Source: DATMXS01 sp050260275
GTDB taxonomy: Bacteria; Acidobacteriota; Terriglobia; Bryobacterales; Bryobacteraceae
Direction: 5' to 3'
Length of the DNA stretch: 7,011 nt
NCBI GenBank assembly: GCA_050260275.1
Contig: JBLNBX010000117.1
Span: 1 to 7,011 of the forward strand
Shown: positions 1 through 5,531 of the stretch, piece by piece
Position numbering within the stretch: the stretch's first letter is position 1
How the letters are laid out: every line of letters starts with the position of its first letter
Program-made: the position numbers and the translations under genes
The notes under the pieces: generated by a model
What the model was told of the DNA's origin: nothing
The model's database searches: none
The model's input: the letters and a program-made list of their open reading frames with translations, nothing else

Positions 1-489
1 TTCGTTGCGCTGCCGCATTGGAGGGAGCGGTATAGCGACTGGAGGCGAGCCGCGGAACGCAGCGAAATTCTCGACGCGCTGCGCCGTTTTCGCCTTCGCG
101 CGCCGGACCTGCGTCCCGCCAGGGTCAGCGCCCTGCTCTCGAAGGAGCTGGAGCGGCAGCGCCCCGGCCCGCAAGTGGAGCGGTGGCGGGCCGCTGCCGC
201 GGCAATGCTCACGGCGCGCGTCGTCTCGAGGCTGGCGCGGGGCCGTATGGGCGGCGTCCTTCCCGCTCTCGACGCCATTGGATTGCGGCTGCTAGCGGAT
301 TTCACCGCTATCCTGCTCTGGCGCTTCTATTGCGATTGCCGGGAGTGGCTTGCTGCGGACCCCGCCGCATTGGACGGCGCATGGCGCCCTAAACTCGCAG
401 CCCTGGTGGAAGCGCGCGCGCCGCGCGACGATGCCCGGATCCAATCCTTGTGGGACCGGTTCTGCTACTGGCTTGCGGGGATGCTATGA
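1..489 (+). CDS. Unrecognised protein translationally coupled to cas2 (C-terminal part, 5' end outside window)
   Basis: The frame is open from the first base, giving 162 residues and a TGA at 487-489; the true start lies left of the window. I do not recognise the family. The visible part looks almost wholly alpha-helical and rich in Arg, Ala, Leu and Trp, with a hydrophobic stretch LLADFTAILLWRFY near visible residues 99-112 that could be a buried helix. I see no nuclease, zinc or nucleotide-binding motif. It does not match the usual C-terminal pattern of Cas1, the protein most often found just before Cas2. Its stop overlaps the cas2 start (ATGA at 486-489), so the two are almost certainly one operon and translationally coupled. 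A CRISPR-related role is therefore likely by context only. It could be the end of a larger effector subunit, an accessory protein, or an unusual adaptation partner. That it is coding is well supported; its identity is not. Confidence 0.7.
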   Translation, partial: FVALPHWRERYSDWRRAAERSEILDALRRFRLRAPDLRPARVSALLSKELERQRPGPQVERWRAAAAAMLTARVVSRLARGRMGGVLPALDAIGLRLLADFTAILLWRFYCDCREWLAADPAALDGAWRPKLAALVEARAPRDDARIQSLWDRFCYWLAGML

Positions 490-998
490 GTTTCTCCCAA
501 AAGCGGGTCTGGCTGGTGGCCTACGATATCTCGGATCCCGGGCGCCTGGCGCGCGTCCACCGCTTTCTGCGAGGGCGCGCAGCGGCCGTGCAGTACTCGG
601 TCTTTGCGGGCCCGCTGAACGCCGCCGGCGTACAGGCCATCGTCAAGGGGTTGTGCGAATTGATTGACTTCCAGGAAGACGACCTGCGGTTGTATCCTTT
701 GCCGGAGCGCTGTGAAGCGGCCGCGCTGGGGCGGTGCAGCTTCCCTGAAGGGGTGTGGCTGACAGACCACCGGCTGCTTACACTGATGCGCGCGACCGCT
801 CCTGCCTCAGCCGCCGCGCCGGGAGAGCGGGGCGAGCTGGAACAGCCCTTCGCGGCGGATCCCGATCAGTTCCGCAAGACTCAAGGCATGCTCCCAGATT
901 CGGTCGCAGACGGCCGGCGCTATGGGGGTGAAGCCGTGCGCCAGGATAGACGCGTTCCGTGCGCTCAGCGGGGTGCGCCTGCGGTCGCCGAGAGATGA
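486..998 (+). CDS. cas2: CRISPR-associated protein Cas2 with an unusual C-terminal tail
   Basis: Cas2 pairs with Cas1 to form the complex that inserts new spacers into CRISPR arrays. Residues 8-16 (VWLVAYDIS) carry the first beta strand and the conserved Asp (D14), followed by R20, R23 and R27 and then VQYSVFAG (35-42), the standard ferredoxin-like Cas2 core. DDLRLYPLP (65-73) and the GVWL strand (89-92) complete a fold of about 100 residues. I chose ATG 486 over the in-frame ATG at 450: it overlaps the upstream stop as ATGA, has GGGG at 477-480 as a ribosome site, and puts MSFSQKRVW directly before the first strand. The family is normally 85-110 residues, but this frame gives 170. The extra ~65 residues (from about nt 790) are low-complexity, and from 807 they lie antisense to the CARF gene. 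The tail is probably read-through after loss of the original stop, not a domain. Confidence 0.9.
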   Translation: MSFSQKRVWLVAYDISDPGRLARVHRFLRGRAAAVQYSVFAGPLNAAGVQAIVKGLCELIDFQEDDLRLYPLPERCEAAALGRCSFPEGVWLTDHRLLTLMRATAPASAAAPGERGELEQPFAADPDQFRKTQGMLPDSVADGRRYGGEAVRQDRRVPCAQRGAPAVAER

Positions 999-2177
999 GG
1001 AACAGAACGCCGCGCCCAACTCGTCACCCAGGGCGTTGAGGAGCGCGTAGGCGTCCTGTAATCCCAGCTTGAAGCAGCTTAAGCCGGGCCTGCTCGCGGC
1101 AAGCGCGCTGCGTAGAGGCTCCGGCACGCTGGCTTCGGGCGCCGCGTCCGTGCGGATCCCGTACTTGGAAGCCAGCCGGCACTGCGCAATCGCCTCGATG
1201 GCGCGGTACAGACGCCCGAGCGCGTCATCGTGTCTCCCTTCCTCGCGCCTCCTGGCGGCATTCGCCAGCAAATCCTCGACAAGCTCCCGCGTGGCGCTCC
1301 GGGAGGAGGACAGAACCGTCAGGCGCTGTTCCCATTCCGGAATGGACGCCCTGACTTGTTCGGCCGACTCCGCCGAGAGATGTTGGCCCAGGCTGCCCTG
1401 GTAGCGCCTGACGCGACTGAGCGCGCGGAGCGCCTTGCCGTGCGCAAAGCAGTCCCACAGCCAGTAGAAATTTACGACGGCTTCCAGCGCCCGCAGGCCC
1501 TCCTGCGCTTCCGCGAATCTGACCCGCTGGATCGCGCTGTTCAGCAGTTGCGCCGCGGCGCCGAAGTTCATGCGGGAGCATAAGGTGATCGCGTCTTCGG
1601 CGGCCTGGTAGCCGAGCTCGTCGAGCGGGTTGTCGCAATGGAAGACCTTTTCGCAGGCGTCTTCCACCACTCCCAGGCCCGCGCGGGTGCGAGTGTCGCC
1701 CCCGATATAGCGCAGCGTGCACGGCCAGCGCCGCGACACCATGCCCAGCGCCGCCGACATGCACTTCGTCCCGCCGGTCGGGTCCACAATGATCTTGCGC
1801 CCGCCGCCGCAGCGCAGCCAGGCGTCCACGATGGGGCCGAGCTGGTTCTCCATGTCCCGCAGGCATGCCGTGAGGTTCTGCGGATCGCTGACCGTGACAA
1901 TGCTGTAAGCGCCCTCGGGCAAGGTGACGCCATGCTCAGCCGCTAGGGCCAGCACGCCGGTCGGATCGAAGCACTCATGGCTGGTCCGGCCGCAGATGCA
2001 CCGCCGTTCCCGAGACTGGAGCGGGCTTCGCGGCGCAGTAACGGACTTCTTGCTCAGCGGAGAGCAAATGAAGACGACCTTCTCCGGCCGGGGGTCTTCC
2101 CGCAACGAGCGGACCAGCGGTTGCGGAGCGCCGCCCACTGTGCAGATCAGGAGCGCAGGCGCCGTTGAGGTTATCAT
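807..2177 (-). CDS. CARF-HEPN ribonuclease of the TIGR02710/Cas02710 group (Csm6/Csx1-like)
   Basis: 456 residues, apparently complete. Proteins of this type are accessory RNases of type III CRISPR systems: the CARF domain binds cyclic oligoadenylate made by Cas10 and switches on the HEPN domain, which cuts RNA non-specifically. The N-terminal CARF domain shows LLICTVGGAPQPL (9-21) as first strand and loop, and the hallmark VDPTGGTKCMS (131-141) ligand loop. A helical linker follows, with RLYRAIEAIAQCRL at 322-335, a pattern I associate with this family. The C-terminal HEPN motif is RNASILAHG, with R407 and H414 spaced as R-x6-H, inside the R-x4-6-H range, so the RNase looks intact. The start is ATG 2177-2175, without a clear Shine-Dalgarno; the upstream ~40 bp is AT-richer than its surroundings and may hold the promoter. 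It is convergent to cas2 and overlaps its tail by 192 bp. Cas10, the expected source of the activator, is not in view. Confidence 0.9.
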   Translation of the reverse strand: MITSTAPALLICTVGGAPQPLVRSLREDPRPEKVVFICSPLSKKSVTAPRSPLQSRERRCICGRTSHECFDPTGVLALAAEHGVTLPEGAYSIVTVSDPQNLTACLRDMENQLGPIVDAWLRCGGGRKIIVDPTGGTKCMSAALGMVSRRWPCTLRYIGGDTRTRAGLGVVEDACEKVFHCDNPLDELGYQAAEDAITLCSRMNFGAAAQLLNSAIQRVRFAEAQEGLRALEAVVNFYWLWDCFAHGKALRALSRVRRYQGSLGQHLSAESAEQVRASIPEWEQRLTVLSSSRSATRELVEDLLANAARRREEGRHDDALGRLYRAIEAIAQCRLASKYGIRTDAAPEASVPEPLRSALAASRPGLSCFKLGLQDAYALLNALGDELGAAFCSSSLGDRRRTPLSARNASILAHGFTPIAPAVCDRIWEHALSLAELIGIRREGLFQLAPLSRRGG

Positions 2178-2293
2178 GGCTTGTAAGTAACCTATAACTA
2201 TTGCATCTCGGAACTGGATCTACAAGCTTCCGGATCATGGCGCCGTTGCGCGTCCGGAGGCTCGAGACTCCCTGGGACGACTGATCTCAGCCG

Positions 2294-2422
2294 CTACCCG
2301 ATCCGGGCGCCGGACTCCGTCTTCAAACTCGCCATGTCGATCACGAAGCGGTATCTCACGTCGCTGCGCAGCATCCGTTCGTAAGCCTCGTTGATCTTCT
2401 GAATCGGGATCATCTCGATGAT
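2294..2422 (-). pseudogene. C-terminal remnant of a zinc-dependent NAD(P) alcohol dehydrogenase
   Basis: Read on the minus strand, the segment encodes IEMIPIQKINEAYERMLRSD followed by VRYRFVIDMASLK and a short tail ending in TAG (2296-2294). This is the very characteristic C-terminus of YahK/AdhA-type medium-chain zinc alcohol dehydrogenases, which reduce aldehydes with NAD(P)H. Only about 43 of the usual ~350 residues remain; the catalytic zinc ligands and nucleotide-binding fold are gone. The same frame stays open up to an ATG at 2449-2447, for a 51-residue ORF, but residues before IEMI (MTCFQRLSKI) do not look like the family and no ribosome site precedes them. The homology therefore breaks at about 2420, roughly 35 bp from the tRNA fragment. 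Truncation by an insertion or recombination event at that junction is the simplest reading. Confidence 0.8.
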
Positions 2423-2454
2423 TTTGCTAAGTCGTTGAAAACACGTCATCGCGA

Positions 2455-2501
2455 GATTCGTAATCAGCAGGTCGCCGGTTCAAGCCCGGCGGGTGGCTCC
2501 A
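2455..2501 (+). other. 3' fragment of a tRNA-Thr(CGT) gene, probable integration (att) scar
   Basis: The segment reproduces the 3' part of a tRNA. GATTCGTAATC (2455-2465) gives the anticodon loop TTCGTAA with anticodon CGT and the first 3' stem bases. A T arm follows with stem GCCGG (2474-2478), loop TTCAAGC and stem CCGGC (2486-2490), then GGGTGGC (2491-2497) as the acceptor 3' strand, T as discriminator and CCA (2499-2501). The 5' acceptor strand (expected GCCACCC), the D arm and the 5' anticodon stem are absent: the bases before GATTC (GCGA) fail to pair with CAGC. It is not a working tRNA. A break in the anticodon arm, with the 3' end retained, is what tyrosine integrases leave at the far end of an integrated element. 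Identity as Thr rests on the CGT anticodon. Confidence 0.8.
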
Positions 2502-2546
2502 TTCCTTAGAAAACAAAAAACTTATTCTCCCGCCAAAACAAGCCCC

Positions 2547-2608
2547 GAGACTGGTTAGTCTATCGGTCAGTCAAAAGGCAGGATCCAGGCAAAACCGATA
2601 GAGACTGG
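2547..2608. repeat. Inverted repeat nested in a short direct repeat
   Basis: CTATCGGT (2560-2567) and ACCGATAG (2594-2601) form a perfect 8-bp inverted repeat with a 26-base spacer. The octamer GAGACTGG occurs at 2547-2554 and again at 2601-2608, bracketing the structure as a direct repeat. This could be a small element with target duplication, an operator, or chance; nothing ties it to a known family. Confidence 0.4.
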
Positions 2609-2617
2609 CGCGTCCCA

Positions 2618-2646
2618 ATCTGCCGCCCGGCCGGGCTGAGGCAGAT
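2618..2646. repeat. Strong stem-loop with palindromic GC core
   Basis: ATCTGCC (2618-2624) pairs perfectly with GGCAGAT (2640-2646), and the interval contains the 12-base palindrome GCCCGGCCGGGC (2625-2636). There is no T tract on either side, so it is not a canonical intrinsic terminator. It lies 14 bp before repeat copy A; copy B has an inverted repeat at the equivalent side. Confidence 0.45.
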
Positions 2647-2660
2647 CGGGGCCGAGGTGG

Positions 2661-2737
2661 GTGTGAGTGCCATGACCATGCAGAGGCTTCTGGTTGGGTG
2701 CGAGAGCGGGCGCAACGCCGGAGCCATGTGGCCGCAC
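2661..2737 (-). repeat. Imperfect dispersed repeat, copy A
   Basis: Aligned without gaps against 5284-5360, I count 55 of 77 identical bases (about 71 percent); the best-preserved core is GCAGAGGCT and the GCCGCAC/CCCGCAC end. Weaker similarity continues about 20 bp to the right. Read on the minus strand, both copies share a frame (LCMVMALT here, LCTVIALT in copy B), with several differences at third codon positions, so the repeat may derive from coding sequence. Strand is given for that reading. Both copies lie in the same orientation, one on each side of the GH51 gene. Confidence 0.55.
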
Positions 2738-3119
2738 CTCAGTGGCTGAGCCAACAGGTTCTAGACCCTCCCGCGACGGCTGCGGACGCCAATTCCTACC
2801 GTTTGTTCGATATCTCTTCCAAAATCTCTTTCAAACTATGGCGCAGCTTGATACAGTCTTGAGGAACCCGTGTTCGACCGTAGCCAGATGTTGCTTGTCG
2901 CCCCTCGGGCAGGCATCGGGATTGCGGCAGCGGCGGCAGCCAGAGTGAACGTTCAGCATTGGGATGACGGGGGCATGAGGGATGGCATTTCGCAAGATCG
3001 GCTTCTGGGCGCCAGCCTGAGCGGCACGCGCGGCTATGGATCTGCTTCCACGCGGCCGCACCTGCGGCTTGTCGCACGGTTCTCCCCCTCGGGGGGAAGG
3101 CGCGCGCGAACCGCGGCAC

Positions 3120-3125
3120 TATACT
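3120..3125 (+). promoter_or_regulatory. Possible -10 element for the arabinofuranosidase gene
   Basis: TATACT matches the sigma-70 -10 consensus closely and would give a leader of about 60-65 nt before the ATG at 3195. No acceptable -35 hexamer stands 16-18 bp upstream, where the sequence is a C/G run, so this is a weak call. Confidence 0.25.
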
Positions 3126-3184
3126 CCGGCCAGGAAGACTACTGGAAGCCTTGGCCGGTTCCCACCTGTAACTGAATCATGAAC

Positions 3185-3190
3185 GGAGGT
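3185..3190 (+). promoter_or_regulatory. Shine-Dalgarno of the arabinofuranosidase gene
   Basis: GGAGGT lies four bases before ATG 3195. It is a near-perfect anti-16S match and fixes this start, which also begins a signal-peptide-like segment. Confidence 0.75.
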
Positions 3191-3194
3191 CAAG

Positions 3195-5198
3195 ATGCCG
3201 AGACTATTCGCAGCCGGATTGATCAGCGCCGTCCTGGTATTCGGCGCCAACCAGCAAGCCGGAAGCACTCGGGGCGCGGCGATTGTCGCAAGCATTGACG
3301 CGACGAAGACAGGCGAACCGATTTCGCCTTACATCTACGGCCAGTTCATCGAGCACATTGGCGATACTGTGAATCGCAGCCTCTGGGCCGAGATGCTCGA
3401 CGACCGCAAGTTCTACTACAAGGTCGATTCGACCACTGAGCCCCGGGCCTCACGAGGACGGCGACCCAACCCCTGGCGGCCCATCGGACCCGATGAGTCC
3501 GTCACGATGGACACAAGTAACCCTTACACCGGCAAGCACAGCCCACGCATTCAGCTCGCTGGCGCCGCGCCGCGCGGAATCGCACAGGCTGGCATCGCGC
3601 TGAAGAACGGCCGCCCATATACGGGACGCGTTGTGCTGGCAGGCGATCCTGGAGCAAGCGTTTCCGTGAGCCTCGTTTGGGGCTCAGGCGCGAATGACCG
3701 GCAGACCATCCGGATCGAGCGCCTGCGGTCTGACTACGCGAAATTCCCGTTGAGGTTCACTCCACTGGCGGACTCCGACAATGGCCGGCTCGAGATTACC
3801 GGCACTGGCCAGGGCGCGTTCCATATAGGAGCCGTGTCGCTGATGCCCGCCGACAATATCCGTGGTTTCCGTGCCGACACGGTCCTCCTGCTCAGGCAAC
3901 TGCGCACCGGAATGTGGCGCTTCCCGGGTGGCAATTTCATCTCTGCCTACGAATGGCGCGAAACCATCGGGGATATCGACAGGCGTCCTCCACGCTGGGA
4001 CCCGGTCTGGAACGCGTTGCAGCCGAACGACGTCGGCATCGACGAGTTCCTGTTCATGGCCGAGCTTCTCAACGTGGACTCGTTCATCAGCGCAAGTGCC
4101 GGCTTCGGTGATGCACACTCAGCCGCCGAACTGGTGGAGTATGTCAATGGCTCCATCGATACACGCATGGGCAAGATGCGCGCGGCGAACGGGCATCCGG
4201 AACCCTACGGGGTGAAATGGTGGAGCATCGGGAACGAGATGTGGGGGGACTTCCAGTTCGGCTACATGGCCCTTAAGCAGTTCGTCCACAAGCACAACCT
4301 TTTCGGTGAGGCGATGCTTAAGGTGGATCCAACCCTTACCCTCATTGCCACCGGCAGAGCCGCCGGGACCGTCGAAGAGATCGGGACCGATAAAGACTGG
4401 ACGGGTGGCTTATTCACGAACTGCCTACCCTATATCGAAGTGATGTCGGAGCACTACTACGCCAGCGCGCCTCCTGATGCGCCTCTGACTGACGCGCTCT
4501 ACAGCGCGGCCAATGCGGTGCGCGCCAAGGTTGAGGCCTACGAGCATTACTACCGCCGGATTCCCGGGTTGCAGACCAAAAAGGTCCCGATGGCAATTGA
4601 CGAGTGGGCCTTCACGGGCACGCGCGGAACAGGCATGCGCGGTGGCTTGAGGGATGTACTCGCGAACGCGCTGGCGTTTCACGAGATGTTCCGGCACACG
4701 GACATGATCGCGATGGCGGCCCACACGATGGGAACGTCTTCCATCGATTTCAACGCGCACACGTCGGCGCTCAACGCGACCGGCCTGCAATTCAAGCTGT
4801 ATCGCGATCACATGGGCACTGTGCCGTTGCATGTGGGCGGCAATTCCCCGGCTCCGGCGCCCGCTCGCGCCAAAGAGGGCCGCTTCCCACAGGTGCATGC
4901 GGGCAGCCCGACCTACCCGCTGGACGTCAGCGCCGCCCTGAGCGCGGACGGCAAACTCCTGACCATCGCCGTCGTCAATCCGACCGAGTCGGCGCGGGAT
5001 CTCGACATCACTATCGAGGGCGCGCGCCTGCGCGCTCCGGGCCGCATGTGGCGGCTCACCGGTCCGAGCCTGACTGCCACGACGGGTTTGGACCGCCAGG
5101 AGGTGCAGGTGACGGAGGAGGTAGTGAAGACAGCGCCGGGAAGGCTCCGGGTCGCGCCTATCAGCATCGAGATATACGAGTTTGAAAAGATGCCTTAG
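3195..5198 (+). CDS. Secreted GH51 alpha-L-arabinofuranosidase
   Basis: 667 residues, complete. GH51 enzymes (EC 3.2.1.55) release terminal alpha-L-arabinofuranose from arabinan, arabinoxylan and arabinogalactan with retention of configuration. Residues 1-28 look like a Sec signal peptide (R3, hydrophobic 4-17, small residues near 22-28), so the enzyme probably acts in the periplasm or outside. SPYIYGQFIEHIG (44-56) opens the catalytic part. Residues ~100-215 look like an inserted carbohydrate-binding beta-sandwich. The TIM barrel continues with WRFPGGNFISAYEW (241-254). WWSIGNEMWG (342-351) contains the acid/base E348, and MAIDEWAFTG (466-475) the nucleophile E470. The C-terminal ~120 residues form the usual beta domain, ending IEIYEFEKMP. 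Length fits the longer secreted GH51 type, as against the ~500-residue intracellular one. The start is fixed by GGAGGT at 3185. It is transcribed alone and is convergent with the esterase gene. I see no truncation or missing catalytic residue. Confidence 0.93.
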   Translation: MPRLFAAGLISAVLVFGANQQAGSTRGAAIVASIDATKTGEPISPYIYGQFIEHIGDTVNRSLWAEMLDDRKFYYKVDSTTEPRASRGRRPNPWRPIGPDESVTMDTSNPYTGKHSPRIQLAGAAPRGIAQAGIALKNGRPYTGRVVLAGDPGASVSVSLVWGSGANDRQTIRIERLRSDYAKFPLRFTPLADSDNGRLEITGTGQGAFHIGAVSLMPADNIRGFRADTVLLLRQLRTGMWRFPGGNFISAYEWRETIGDIDRRPPRWDPVWNALQPNDVGIDEFLFMAELLNVDSFISASAGFGDAHSAAELVEYVNGSIDTRMGKMRAANGHPEPYGVKWWSIGNEMWGDFQFGYMALKQFVHKHNLFGEAMLKVDPTLTLIATGRAAGTVEEIGTDKDWTGGLFTNCLPYIEVMSEHYYASAPPDAPLTDALYSAANAVRAKVEAYEHYYRRIPGLQTKKVPMAIDEWAFTGTRGTGMRGGLRDVLANALAFHEMFRHTDMIAMAAHTMGTSSIDFNAHTSALNATGLQFKLYRDHMGTVPLHVGGNSPAPAPARAKEGRFPQVHAGSPTYPLDVSAALSADGKLLTIAVVNPTESARDLDITIEGARLRAPGRMWRLTGPSLTATTGLDRQEVQVTEEVVKTAPGRLRVAPISIEIYEFEKMP

Positions 5199-5244
5199 CG
5201 CAGACGAACGAGACCGCAGGCGGCCGCGGCGAAGGTGAATCGTA

Positions 5245-5283
5245 GCCAGTGTGCCGGTTTGTCCGCCGATCAATAACACTGGC
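5245..5283. repeat. Perfect 8-bp inverted repeat next to repeat copy B
   Basis: GCCAGTGT (5245-5252) and ACACTGGC (5276-5283) are separated by 23 bases and lie ~47 bp after the arabinofuranosidase stop, directly abutting repeat copy B. It could end transcription of that gene, although no T run follows, or belong to the repeat element itself. Confidence 0.4.
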
Positions 5284-5360
5284 CGGTGAGCGCGATGACG
5301 GTGCAGAGGCTGCTGGCGGGGCGGGGGTGCGGGCGGAAGAGCAGGACCATGCGCCCGCAC
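5284..5360 (-). repeat. Imperfect dispersed repeat, copy B
   Basis: Partner of the copy at 2661-2737, same orientation, about 71 percent identical without gaps by my count. On the minus strand it reads MVLLFRPHPRPASSLCTVIA, inside a frame open further upstream that shows no known domain and no ribosome site. A non-coding or decayed mobile element is more likely than a peptide gene. Confidence 0.55.
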
Positions 5361-5432
5361 CCAAATTTCTGAATCCAGGACCGCGTCCTCGACTTCGTCC
5401 TCACCGGATGCCAGCCGGCGTTTCCGATGGTG

Positions 5433-5458
5433 GCGGGCGGCGCGACGCCGCCGCCCGC
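5433..5458. terminator. GC-only hairpin, possible bidirectional terminator
   Basis: GCGGGCGGCG (5433-5442) pairs with CGCCGCCCGC (5449-5458) in a perfect 10-bp stem with a 6-base loop. Its place between two converging genes, 235 bp after one stop and 74 bp after the other, suits a shared terminator. It lacks a T tract in either direction, so it would have to act without one or merely block and stabilise mRNA ends. Confidence 0.4.
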
Positions 5459-5531
5459 GTCGATCGCCGGAACTCCAATCGGGACTGATTGCACGCCGGC
5501 CCCCGCGCAGCCCGCCGGACGTGCCCGGCCC

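Larger units (their letters stand above)
2502..3194. other. Gene-poor stretch between tRNA fragment and arabinofuranosidase gene
   Basis: I find no convincing gene here. The start (2502-2540) is AT-rich, as expected just downstream of a tRNA gene. It then carries two inverted repeats (about 2547-2608 and 2618-2646) and copy A of the imperfect repeat. From 2760 to 3110 several short frames are open on both strands. One minus-strand frame (3061-2831) contains a C-x2-C-x5-C cluster, but it lacks family resemblance and a ribosome site. The last ~75 bp is the leader of the glycosidase gene. The region looks like decayed intergenic or mobile DNA. Confidence 0.5.
5199..5531. other. Intergenic region between convergent glycosidase and esterase genes
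   Basis: These 333 bp hold no gene I can support. Contents: a perfect inverted repeat GCCAGTGT (5245-5252) / ACACTGGC (5276-5283), repeat copy B, a strong GC hairpin (5433-5458), and a decamer CCGGACGTGC at 5515-5524 repeated at 5535-5544 across the esterase stop codon. Short open frames exist on both strands but are proline/arginine-rich and show no family pattern. Confidence 0.5.

Noticed and set aside
450..488. Upstream ATG at 450 as the cas2 start
   Set aside because: It would add 12 residues unlike Cas2 and overlap the previous gene by 40 bp, whereas ATG 486 gives the coupled ATGA junction with a GGGG ribosome site.
1..489. Cas1 C-terminus
   Set aside because: Position before cas2 suggested it, but the residues lack the Cas1 C-terminal pattern and any of its metal-binding motifs; the visible part is an unrelated helical sequence.
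2455..2501. A functional tRNA gene
   Set aside because: The 5' acceptor strand, D arm and 5' anticodon stem are missing; upstream bases do not pair with the 3' halves.
2796..3119. Minus-strand small protein genes, including a frame with C-x2-C-x5-C
   Set aside because: Overlapping frames are open by GC bias, without ribosome sites, family resemblance or codon bias like the real genes.
2178..3194. CRISPR array near the cas genes
   Set aside because: No regularly spaced repeat of 24-40 bp is present here or elsewhere in the window; the repeats found are single inverted pairs or a distant diverged pair.
4425..5360. A 311-codon minus-strand frame
   Set aside because: It lies antisense to the clearly coding GH51 gene, is Arg/His-rich and shows no domain: a shadow of high-GC third positions.
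5365..5531. Coding remnant on the plus strand (frame with VLTGCQPAFPMVAGG)
   Set aside because: Proline/alanine-rich and open for only about 60 codons; no recognisable family and the strong hairpin within it argues for non-coding DNA.
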